Made by a program: the position numbers and the translations under genes
Source: Pseudomonadota bacterium
Lineage (GTDB): Bacteria > Pseudomonadota > Gammaproteobacteria > Steroidobacterales > Steroidobacteraceae
Direction of reading: 5' to 3'
NCBI GenBank assembly: GCA_021817875.1
Contig: JAKAFQ010000044.1
Span: 1-13,543, forward strand
Length of the DNA stretch: 13,543 bases
The notes under the pieces: generated by a model
The model's database searches: none
Told to the model about the DNA's origin: nothing
Seen by the model: only the letters and a program-made list of their open reading frames with translations
In this document: piece after piece, positions 7,560-13,543 of the stretch
How positions within the stretch are numbered: the stretch's first letter is position 1
Layout of the letters: each line of letters begins with the position of its first letter

Positions 7560-9602
7560 TCAGCCAATTCCTCCAACCACCTGGTACTCTGCGTTCACGG
7601 CTCCAGATACATCAAATTCCAGAACGACCACGATCGAACCGTATGGGCCCCTCCAGCGACTATGCAGATGATAGTGGACCTGACTATCCAACAGAGTGCG
7701 AGCGACCCAGTGAGCGCCACGGCGCCTCACGGTGACCGCTTCTCCATTGACGTACACCAGAATTTGCTGGATCGACGCTCCACTCTCACCCTGAACTTCC
7801 AGCGGAACACAGCCCTCATTCGTCACCGGAAGGACATGCGCGCGCCAGCGAAGTCGCCATCGGGTTGCGAGGTCGCGCCTGTCATTTGGAAGATCGCCGC
7901 GGGCCAGCCGTTCTTCCGGCAGCGGCGGCGTGCGCGGCGGCGGCGCACCCCGACAGCGACTTTGCTCGAAGGCATATGCATAGCTCAGCAGGGCATTATC
8001 ATCATACGCGCGGCCGGCAAAGGTCAGGCCGACCGGCATCCTGATGTCTTTCATGATGCCCATGCACGTGGTCACCGTCGGTATTCCGAGATGCCGTATC
8101 GCCTGGTTTCCATTGGCCACCCAGACACCGTTCCGCCAGGCCGCCTTCTGGGACGTCGGATTATAGTCGGCATCGGCTGGCCCGACATCCGCTACCGATG
8201 GAAAGACGATCGCATCGACACGCAGCGTATCCATCCACTCTTCCAGATCGACTTGTCTCGCCTGTTCGAGGCCTCGAAGACCTTCCGCGAGGCAGGGTAT
8301 CTGCTCCAACCCGGGAACGCCTCCAGCGGCGGCATCCGTAATACGGGCGAAATCGGGAATACCCTCATAAAGGTCTGGAAGTGCGCCGGGTATGACGGGA
8401 AAGATCTGCTTGCCGTCGACCTGAGCCAGGCTGGACAAGTGCGGATCCCCATTCCACTTGAGGAAATCATCCCAGGAATGCATGACGAGATCCCACGCTT
8501 CGGAGGCAAAATAGGCTGCCGGAATGATTCCTCGCCCGACGAGAGAGTTCTCATCATCGAGCCCCCTTTCGTAATGAGTGACAGCCGGAAAATCGACCTC
8601 GATGACATCGGCGCCGAGGCGTTTCAAATCCGCTTCGGCCTGGAGCCACAATGCCATGATGCTCGCGCGGGTGTCGATGGGGCGCGTCGCGGCACCGCCC
8701 TTGTTGATATACATCCGCGGCACACCGATCCGTTTGCCGGCCAGTGCATCCCGGTTGCGTAGCACACGATAATCGGCCGGTCTTACGTCCTGTGGCTTGG
8801 GCAATTTGACGGCATTCTGCTGACGCCACAAGTCGCCTCTTTTCTGCTCGTCCTCTTCGACCAGGACATTGAGAATCTCGAGGAGGTCGTCCATGCAGCG
8901 CGCGAATGGAACCACGACGTCCATGGTGGCAATCAATGGCCAATTGCCCCGGGTGGAAATCAGGCCGCGCGAAGGCGTGTAGGCCGACAAGCCATTATTG
9001 GAGGCTGGCGTCCGACCGGACGACCAGGTCTCTTCTCCGAGACTGAAGGCTGCGAAACCGGCTGCACAGCCCGTTCCCGAGCCATTGGATGATCCGGATG
9101 CAAAAGCCGCGGTCAGGTACGCATCGTTGTACGGGCTCTCGGCCCGGCCATACAGTCCCCTCTGCATACCCCCTGCCGCCATCGGCGGCATATTGGTGAG
9201 GCCAATGAGCACCGCACCCGCCGCCCGCAGCTGCTGGATGACAAATGAATCCTTCTGCGCAACGAGCGTCTCGAAGGCGGGCGAGCCGCTCGCGACGGTC
9301 AAGCCTTTGGCCGCATAGCTGTCCTTGGCCAGATACGGAATGCCGTCCAGAGGCCCGAGCGGCGTGCCCGCCGCCCGGCGCTGATCCGACGCGTATGCGT
9401 CTTCGAAGAGGTCTCGATTGAGGATCGGCACGGCGTTCAGTCGGATGCCGTGCCGATCGTAATAGCCGATCCGGTTCAGATAGAGCGCGACCAGTTCGAC
9501 GCAGGTCAACGTCCCCTCGTCCAGTGCCGTCCGCAGATCGGATATCGAAGCATGCGTGAGGTCGAATGCGTCGGATCGGGTTGTGGCATCACTTGGCTTC
9601 AT
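7560..9602 (-). CDS. Amidase signature (AS) family hydrolase with C-terminal extension
   Basis: A 680-residue amidase. The Ser-cisSer-Lys triad can be read directly: Lys93 in YLAKDSYAAKG, cis-Ser171 in ASGSSNGSGTG, and nucleophile Ser195 in EETWSSGRTPA. The 24-residue spacing between the two serines equals that of malonamidase E2. PLGPLDGIPY (81-90) and DALAGKRIGVPRMY further on are family-typical. The AS domain ends near AYAFEQ at about 542-547. A Pro-rich linker then leads to roughly 120 extra residues (about 561-680) rich in predicted beta strands, for example QQILVYVNGEAVTV; plain amidases lack this. No signal peptide is seen. The substrate, an amide or ester, is unknown. I prefer the ATG at 9602, with weak GAGAGA upstream; an ATG at 9641 adds 13 residues. 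A long antisense frame on the plus strand (7143-8762) is a shadow. Downstream on the same strand is the ClC pseudogene. Confidence 0.93.
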   Translation of the reverse strand: MKPSDATTRSDAFDLTHASISDLRTALDEGTLTCVELVALYLNRIGYYDRHGIRLNAVPILNRDLFEDAYASDQRRAAGTPLGPLDGIPYLAKDSYAAKGLTVASGSPAFETLVAQKDSFVIQQLRAAGAVLIGLTNMPPMAAGGMQRGLYGRAESPYNDAYLTAAFASGSSNGSGTGCAAGFAAFSLGEETWSSGRTPASNNGLSAYTPSRGLISTRGNWPLIATMDVVVPFARCMDDLLEILNVLVEEDEQKRGDLWRQQNAVKLPKPQDVRPADYRVLRNRDALAGKRIGVPRMYINKGGAATRPIDTRASIMALWLQAEADLKRLGADVIEVDFPAVTHYERGLDDENSLVGRGIIPAAYFASEAWDLVMHSWDDFLKWNGDPHLSSLAQVDGKQIFPVIPGALPDLYEGIPDFARITDAAAGGVPGLEQIPCLAEGLRGLEQARQVDLEEWMDTLRVDAIVFPSVADVGPADADYNPTSQKAAWRNGVWVANGNQAIRHLGIPTVTTCMGIMKDIRMPVGLTFAGRAYDDNALLSYAYAFEQSRCRGAPPPRTPPLPEERLARGDLPNDRRDLATRWRLRWRAHVLPVTNEGCVPLEVQGESGASIQQILVYVNGEAVTVRRRGAHWVARTLLDSQVHYHLHSRWRGPYGSIVVVLEFDVSGAVNAEYQVVGGIG

Positions 9603-10150
9603 GGCTGATCGTCTCTCGATAATTCCGGTGGCAAAACCCATGCTGACGGATCGATCCGGTAAACTGCCGTGCGATCGCCGGATTGCCGTGAACTCCTGAT
9701 GGGAGCCTCACCGCAACCCTGTCTGCCACATGCCGGGAAATACGTCGCCCGGGAGCCGGTCGACGGACCACGCGGCAGGTTCGGGCCATCCCGAACCCTG
9801 CACAGGGGGGCCCGGCAGACAGTATCCTCAGTTGACGGTCCTGAGCTGCGTGGCCTCCTGCACGTGAGCGAAAAACGGTCGAGTGCCTCCCCGCATGCTG
9901 TGCAAGCGCCCCGGTATAGTGCCTCGAAGCGCAGCATGGCAATCGGGTTCCGCACCCCCCACGGATTCCGAACGTAACGAGCCTCCTCGGCCCCGTCTGG
10001 CGTTCTGCGAGGTGAAACGAACGCGACGGGATCTCGATCACCAATGCCCTCCGGCGTACTGAGCCGCGGCAAGACGCCCGGGCGATGACTTCGGATTCCG
10101 GGTGGCAATGGCAGCGTCCGCAAATGATCTGCCGCGGGCAGCCGGGCCAC
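9599..10150 (-). other. Doubtful 183-codon frame overlapping the amidase start by ATGA
   Basis: A minus-strand frame of 183 codons ends with a TGA that overlaps the preferred amidase ATG as ATGA, an arrangement often seen in translationally coupled genes. I do not recognise the protein. The first 90 residues have a fairly normal composition, for example GAEEARYVRNPWGVRNPIAM, but the rest is rich in Arg, Pro, Ser and Cys as in chance frames of GC-rich DNA. A second minus frame (9589-10044) overlaps much of it. It may be the relic of a frameshifted gene upstream of the amidase, or nothing. Confidence 0.2.
9647..9658. promoter_or_regulatory. Perfect 12-bp palindrome upstream of the amidase
   Basis: CGGATCGATCCG is its own reverse complement and lies 45 bp before the preferred amidase start (6 bp before the alternative ATG at 9641). 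A site of this length and place could bind a dimeric repressor. No regulator gene is adjacent, and there is no second copy that I noticed nearby. Confidence 0.3.
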
Positions 10151-10762
10151 TTGGCGCCACGTGCCGAGTGATTGATCGCGCGTGCCAGACTGAGGGGCCG
10201 ACGGTGCTATGCCTGCTCAGGCTCCCCTCCCGCCCGCTGCCTGCCGGCGGCAGAAGACCTTGGGCGAGTGCCCCGCGGCGGCTCTCTCACCGAGCCGTCC
10301 GGGGCATCCGTCACAAAGGCCGCGAGACCCACTGCCGAGACGCACCGCACCGGCTCGAGCTGCCGGCATCTACCCGGTTGCAATGCACAGGTACGCGGCC
10401 TCCGTTCCACACATGGCCCTCGGACACCCACGGAATGCATCCCTCCCGTCCCCCCAAGTCCTCCGTTCCCGGTCCGGCCTGCCGCCCGAACTCCATATGC
10501 TCCATGCGCATCGGTTCAATGACACTGTTCAGGAACCCGAGGATGGTCATCTACAAACGCCTGTCACAGGCCGGCGTTGCACATCCTCCGAGCGCCGCCC
10601 GGCGGACATCCTCATCACGACGCTGCCCAAGAGACTGCAATTCCGTGCAATCCGAATCCACCGAGCGCGGAATCCAAGGCCCTACCGGCTCGTTGTCATC
10701 CGATTCGGCTTGGTGAACCAGGATTTCCGGCATCTTTTGGAAAGTCTGCATACGTCGAACCA

Positions 10763-10781
10763 CCCCCGGAAGCACCGGGGG
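10763..10781 (-). terminator. GC-rich hairpin just after the beta-propeller gene
   Basis: CCCCCGG and CCGGGGG form a perfect 7-bp stem with a 5-nt loop, starting 18 nt beyond the stop codon of the beta-propeller gene. The position suits a transcription terminator. No T tract follows on the minus strand, so intrinsic termination is uncertain; it might instead protect the 3' end of the mRNA. Confidence 0.45.
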
Positions 10782-10799
10782 CGTCCCGATCACTTGCGG

Positions 10800-11921
10800 T
10801 CACTCTTCCAGCGTGACGGTGTATATACCTCTGCCAACCACTGGAACAAACACATGGTGGTTTCGTGCATCCACAGCCACCGAATGGCTCGGAAGCGGAA
10901 TATTGGTCAAGTACTTCAAGGTACGGGCATTCACCACAGCCACGCCGTGAGGTCCGGAAAATAAATAGTTGTCCGTACCGGGATCGTACCAAACTTCGTC
11001 AGCGTCGGCTCCCTGAGGAACGATTTTCTCCACTTTTCCGGTAACCGGGTTGATGGCGGCGCCGCCTATGCTGCCGCACACGGTCATCAGCACGCCATCA
11101 GGACCGACGGTCAGGCCGCTGACGGTCAACCCGAGCAGACCACCCGAGCACTTGACGGCAATGCTCTTGACCGGACGGGGCAGCTTATGTGGATCAAAAG
11201 CATCGATGCGATTGTATTTCCCCGGGACGTTCTCATAGAACAGTCCGGTCTTCGGGTCCCACACCGGCTGCTCCATTCCTCTCTGATCCTTCGGATAAAC
11301 GTAACGACTCAGGATTCGTCCAGTGGTGGGCGAAAAAAAAGTGATGTACGGCGGAAAGCTGCCATCGTTTTCCGCCATCATTATCTGGTCAACAGGGTCG
11401 TACGCAAATTCGTCAATGCGACCCGTTCCTCCCGTCGGAATCGAGCGAATGATCGACGTTCCGGGTTTGGTCGCGTCCGCTTCAATGATGTCTCCATTAC
11501 CGTTTCCCGCCCATACGTGACCGAAGTCGTCAGTGACGACTCCGTTGGGGCCTGCGCACAGCCGCCACTCTTGCGGTTGCCCCGGACAGGTACGCGCGCC
11601 AGTGTAATGACCTTTACCCACAAATCCGATGAACGTGTCAGTTGCGGCATTCACGAGGTCGATCGCGTCATTTGTCCGATCTGTCACGTAATACCGCTGC
11701 GTCGCATTATCAACCCAGCTGACATCGAAATACTTGAGGTTGGTAGGCGAGTTCTTGACGAGCACCGGCTTCGTGAAGAACCTGAATTCATTAGAGCGCG
11801 AATGATGAGCCGGTTGCGCGGCCTCGCAAATCCCCACGGTCGAAAACAGCAGGGCCAGCCACAACAGGCCCACTGAACCGCAACCCCTGAGCAGCCCGGC
11901 GCATCGTCGTACAGCGTTCAT
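10800..11921 (-). CDS. Secreted beta-propeller protein (YVTN/NHL/SMP-30-like), function unknown
   Basis: A 373-residue exported protein. Residues 1-34 form a signal peptide: Arg at 5-6, hydrophobic GLLWLALLFSTVG, cleavage near CEA at 32-34. The mature part is built of repeated four-strand blade units, for example YFDVSWVDNATQRYYVTDRT, GPNGVVTDDFGHVWAGNGNG, IDEFAYDPVDQIMMAEND, QPVWDPKTGLFYENV, LTVGPDGVLMTVCGS and HSVAVDARNHHVFVPV near the C-terminus. The pattern fits a six- or seven-bladed propeller of the YVTN/NHL/SMP-30 kind. These act as binding scaffolds or as lactonases and similar enzymes; no catalytic set is evident to me. Several Cys are present in the mature part, two of them flanking a probable loop (TCPGQPQEWRLC). 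The ATG at 11921 has AGGAGAGG 5 nt upstream, better than the frame's first start at 11981. The gene appears monocistronic, with a hairpin after its stop. Confidence 0.8.
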   Translation of the reverse strand: MNAVRRCAGLLRGCGSVGLLWLALLFSTVGICEAAQPAHHSRSNEFRFFTKPVLVKNSPTNLKYFDVSWVDNATQRYYVTDRTNDAIDLVNAATDTFIGFVGKGHYTGARTCPGQPQEWRLCAGPNGVVTDDFGHVWAGNGNGDIIEADATKPGTSIIRSIPTGGTGRIDEFAYDPVDQIMMAENDGSFPPYITFFSPTTGRILSRYVYPKDQRGMEQPVWDPKTGLFYENVPGKYNRIDAFDPHKLPRPVKSIAVKCSGGLLGLTVSGLTVGPDGVLMTVCGSIGGAAINPVTGKVEKIVPQGADADEVWYDPGTDNYLFSGPHGVAVVNARTLKYLTNIPLPSHSVAVDARNHHVFVPVVGRGIYTVTLEE

Positions 11922-11926
11922 ACACA

Positions 11927-11934
11927 CCTCTCCT
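11927..11934 (-). promoter_or_regulatory. Ribosome binding site of the beta-propeller gene
   Basis: AGGAGAGG on the minus strand ends 5 nt before the ATG at 11921, placing the start right at the signal peptide. Confidence 0.75.
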
Positions 11935-11950
11935 CTGGACTCTGTTACTC

Positions 11951-11965
11951 GTTCGCGTTTCGAAC
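11951..11965. promoter_or_regulatory. Inverted repeat GTTCG-N5-CGAAC upstream of the beta-propeller gene
   Basis: Perfect 5-bp arms around a 5-nt centre, 30-44 bp before the start codon. It could be an operator or a leader hairpin. Its length alone is not significant, but it lies beside the CACAGTGA repeats. Confidence 0.25.
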
Positions 11966-11978
11966 CGATGCGCCCACG

Positions 11979-12018
11979 CACAGTGACGGTGCGAATCGCC
12001 CTTGCTCTTCACAGTGAA
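11979..12018. repeat. Two CACAGTGA copies 31 bp apart upstream of the beta-propeller gene
   Basis: CACAGTGA occurs at 11979-11986 and 12010-12017, spaced 31 bp, close to three helical turns. The distal copy sits inside the perfect palindrome TTCACAGTGAA (12008-12018). They lie 58-97 bp before the start codon, a typical position for regulator binding. No regulator gene is next to them. Confidence 0.35.
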
Positions 12019-12061
12019 TCAACATACCGCCGACCGGCCGATGCCCGACGCGATTCTCTGG

Positions 12062-12919
12062 CTATTTTCCGGCGTCCATTTCCCGCAAATTGCCCGCTAG
12101 ATTGAACAGCGTCATTCTTTCATCGGAATGCAATGCGTCCATTTTTGCAACCCCGTCGCTCTGTGAACCGTTCATGTTCGCAATCACAACCAGCGCCCTG
12201 CCCGTGTCGTGCAGCAACGCTTTCAAAAACACGCAAAGCCTGTCTTGGTTCATTCCGTCTGCAAACGCACGGAACTTCGTATCTCCACGCAATCCGACTG
12301 CGCTGACCAGTTTTATTCCGCAGTGCCGATCACGATCTTTGGCGACCCCCTCGTGCTTCACATACCTCCCCGTGGCGTGCTGGCGGAACTCCGCGCACAT
12401 CGTCTTCTCGTCCATGAAATAAATGACGGCGTTCCGCGTTCTCGCCAGTGTCCGAATCTGCGCAAAGGTACGGCGCAGGTGTCTTTCCAAAGCCTCTGGG
12501 TTCCGTCGGTATTCCATATATATCGCGCGTCTCGGACTCATCCCGAGCCTCATCAACATCCGTCGCGCGCTGCTCTTGCTGACCTCGACGGCAAATTGCT
12601 TTTTGACCAGGTTTCTTACCGTCTCGATTGTCCAGAGCTCGGACGCCGCTCCATGTTGTATTGGAGTGCCACTCAAGATCATTTCGAAAACGCGGCACAT
12701 CGTCCGTTCACTGACCCGGCGCGGGCGTCCTGCGCGTTTTCGTTCCCGTAAGGAATCGTTTCCGCCATTGCGGTACAACGCCAACCACCTGCACAGCGTG
12801 GCGACATTCACTCCGTGTATGCGCGCGACATCGCCAACTTCTGCGCCTCGTGTCACTGCGGCAACCGCTTCGCTGCGCTTCCGATATCGACGCTCTTCGC
12901 CGGCTGTCGCTTCGATCAT
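12062..12919 (-). CDS. IS630-family (Tc1/mariner) transposase, truncated and probably inactive
   Basis: A 285-residue protein with the IS630 layout. An N-terminal helix-turn-helix runs about 12-50 (VARIHGVNVATLCRWLALYR), followed by AGRPRRVS. A second HTH region contains LWTIETVRNLVKKQF (95-109) and RRMLMRLGMSPRRA. The DDE domain starts at AVIYFMDE (164-171), with the first Asp at 170. The second catalytic Asp, expected at about 248, is Asn (VVIANMNGSQ). The final motif, normally close to LPPYSPELNP, reads LAGNLREMDAGK and then stops, so about 40-60 C-terminal residues are missing. The changes look like single-base substitutions rather than shifts. A GTG at 13060 gives a longer frame, but its extra 47 residues look unlike the family, so I chose the ATG at 12919; its ribosome site is poor. 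No terminal inverted repeats or target duplication could be found. Confidence 0.8.
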   Translation of the reverse strand: MIEATAGEERRYRKRSEAVAAVTRGAEVGDVARIHGVNVATLCRWLALYRNGGNDSLRERKRAGRPRRVSERTMCRVFEMILSGTPIQHGAASELWTIETVRNLVKKQFAVEVSKSSARRMLMRLGMSPRRAIYMEYRRNPEALERHLRRTFAQIRTLARTRNAVIYFMDEKTMCAEFRQHATGRYVKHEGVAKDRDRHCGIKLVSAVGLRGDTKFRAFADGMNQDRLCVFLKALLHDTGRALVVIANMNGSQSDGVAKMDALHSDERMTLFNLAGNLREMDAGK

Positions 12920-12959
12920 CCTCACCGGAACCGCATCCGACTTCGCCGTGACCGAGTCT

Positions 12960-12993
12960 CTCCTGCAACGACGATGACCCGAATGCGCAGGAG
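12960..12993 (+). repeat. Inverted repeat CTCCTGC-N20-GCAGGAG followed by a T-rich run
   Basis: Perfect 7-bp arms at 12960-12966 and 12987-12993 are followed on the plus strand by TTTTTAATATTTTT. Read on the plus strand this resembles an intrinsic terminator with a long loop, but no plus-strand gene precedes it. On the minus strand it lies in the leader of the transposase and might be a relic of an element end. The AT-rich run stands out from the GC-rich surroundings and could carry a minus-strand promoter. Confidence 0.35.
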
Positions 12994-13019
12994 TTTTTAA
13001 TATTTTTGAGAATTCCGCC

Positions 13020-13043
13020 GCAGCGTTGACCACTCGACGCTGC
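13020..13043 (-). terminator. Hairpin after the amidohydrolase gene
   Basis: GCAGCGT and ACGCTGC form a perfect 7-bp stem with a 10-nt loop, starting 13 nt past the stop codon of the amidohydrolase. On the minus strand no T tract follows directly, though an A/T-rich stretch comes about 15 nt later. This is a candidate terminator only. Confidence 0.35.
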
Positions 13044-13056
13044 ATACCGACGCCGG

Positions 13057-13543
13057 TCACCGTACAGCCGCAAGCTTGAAAAGTCTGTTCGCGTTGCCGA
13101 ATCCGATTTGACGTCGTACGGCTTCGTCGATCACACTGGTGGAGTCAAACCACCCGGCGGCGTCGTCCATGGTCTCGAACGGATAGTCGGCGCTGAAATA
13201 CACTCGGTCACGTCCCATCACCTCGAGTGTGCACCGGAATGCCGGATCGTCGAAATTACCGCTGGTGGTGAGGTGAAAATTCTGGCGGAAGTACTCGCCG
13301 AGAGGCCGATTACCGCGATAACCCCGCGGTGAGAAGCGCATGCGCGCGTCCAGACGCCACAGTCCGAAGGGAATGCACTCGCCCAGATGACCGAGCACGA
13401 TCTGCAGGCTCGGATATTGATCGAAGAGCCCGCAGCCGCACAGGCGCAGCGCATGAATCGATGTTTCGACGCCAAAGCCCCAGGGTGCGCTCATTAGCCA
13501 GGGATGGCCGAGGTAGTTCTGCGCGCGCGTCGGAATTTGCATC
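13057..13543 (-). CDS. Amidohydrolase 2 family protein, gamma-resorcylate decarboxylase-like, C-terminal part
   Basis: The last 162 codons of a TIM-barrel metal enzyme; the N-terminal part lies beyond the window edge. Matches to the ACMSD/gamma-resorcylate decarboxylase branch of amidohydrolase family 2 include the tryptophan-containing APWGFGVETSIHALRL, then GHLGE, LWRLDARM, NFHLTTSGNFDDPAF, and SADYPFE. In characterised 2,6-dihydroxybenzoate decarboxylases the His and Glu of GHLGE, the Arg eight residues later and the Asp of the DYPFE motif act in metal binding and catalysis; all four are present at nearly the expected spacing. The reaction would be non-oxidative, reversible decarboxylation of a hydroxybenzoate or a related aromatic acid, in the cytoplasm. 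The exact substrate cannot be set from this part. The stop codon is followed by a hairpin and then by the transposase relic on the same strand. Confidence 0.85.
   Translation of the reverse strand, partial: MQIPTRAQNYLGHPWLMSAPWGFGVETSIHALRLCGCGLFDQYPSLQIVLGHLGECIPFGLWRLDARMRFSPRGYRGNRPLGEYFRQNFHLTTSGNFDDPAFRCTLEVMGRDRVYFSADYPFETMDDAAGWFDSTSVIDEAVRRQIGFGNANRLFKLAAVR

Larger units (their letters stand above)
9603..10799. other. Gap of about 1.2 kb with no recognised gene
   Basis: Between the amidase and the beta-propeller gene nothing can be assigned. The left part holds the palindrome at 9647-9658 and the doubtful frame ending at 9599. On the minus strand one frame is open from 10793 to 10311 except for a single TAG at 10551-10553; its two halves (80 and 79 residues) match nothing I know. 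Long plus-strand frames here are Arg/Pro/Ser-rich and not convincing. Since neighbouring stretches carry frameshifted genes, this gap probably holds further relics decayed past recognition by eye. The amidase promoter should lie near its left end and the propeller terminator at its right end. Confidence 0.5.

Noticed and set aside
7143..8762. 539-codon plus-strand frame antisense to the amidase
   Set aside because: No recognisable motif; the opposite strand encodes the amidase with an intact catalytic triad.
10209..10964. 251-codon plus-strand frame
   Set aside because: Runs into the antisense of the beta-propeller gene and has the composition of a chance frame.
13058..13060. GTGA overlap between the amidohydrolase stop and a long transposase frame
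   Set aside because: The 47 extra residues do not look like an IS630 N-terminus and a hairpin separates the genes, so coupling is unlikely.
11949..13060. Complete IS630 element with terminal inverted repeats
   Set aside because: I could not find matching ends or a TA target duplication around the gene, and the transposase is cut short.

Overview
The window is GC-rich DNA, probably from a free-living proteobacterium of soil or water. I infer this from a Tat-exported phosphoesterase, an M61 peptidase, a TDT-type transporter and an amidohydrolase of the gamma-resorcylate decarboxylase group. I cannot name the genus. No tRNA, rRNA, CRISPR array or complete mobile element is visible.

Layout, left to right. 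(1) 1-297, minus: 5' end of a Tat-exported phospholipase C/acid phosphatase-type phosphoesterase. (2) 587-1171, minus: an orphan Uma2-type PD-(D/E)XK nuclease-fold protein. (3) 1172-1883: about 0.7 kb with nothing recognised. (4) 1884-2525, plus: decayed remnant of an AAA+/DUF4143 ATPase. (5) 2663-4582, plus: intact secreted M61 glycyl-aminopeptidase-type metalloprotease with a PDZ domain. (6) 4740-5224, plus: GNAT acetyltransferase pseudogene in three frames, meeting tail to tail with (7) 5202-6278, minus: TDT/SLAC1-like membrane transporter. (8) 6443 to about 7490, minus: ClC chloride channel pseudogene with CBS domains. (9) 7560-9602, minus: intact amidase-signature hydrolase with an extra C-terminal domain. 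(10) 9603-10799: about 1.2 kb without a recognised gene. (11) 10800-11921, minus: secreted beta-propeller protein. (12) 12062-12919, minus: IS630-type transposase whose frame is open but whose catalytic motifs are eroded. (13) 13057-13543, minus: C-terminal part of an amidohydrolase related to gamma-resorcylate decarboxylase.

Intact hydrolases and exported proteins alternate with at least three clear pseudogenes, an inactive-looking transposase and two long gene-poor gaps. The window therefore looks like a region of active gene decay rather than one operon. The intact genes do not form an obvious shared pathway. The PLC-type enzyme, M61 peptidase, amidase and decarboxylase would fit scavenging of organic phosphate, peptides, amides and aromatic acids, but that link is inference. 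I found no convincing multi-gene new system. The items most worth a second look are the selectively eroded transposase, the fused C-terminal domain of the amidase, the repeat-rich promoter region of the beta-propeller gene, and the unassigned 1.2 kb before the amidase.
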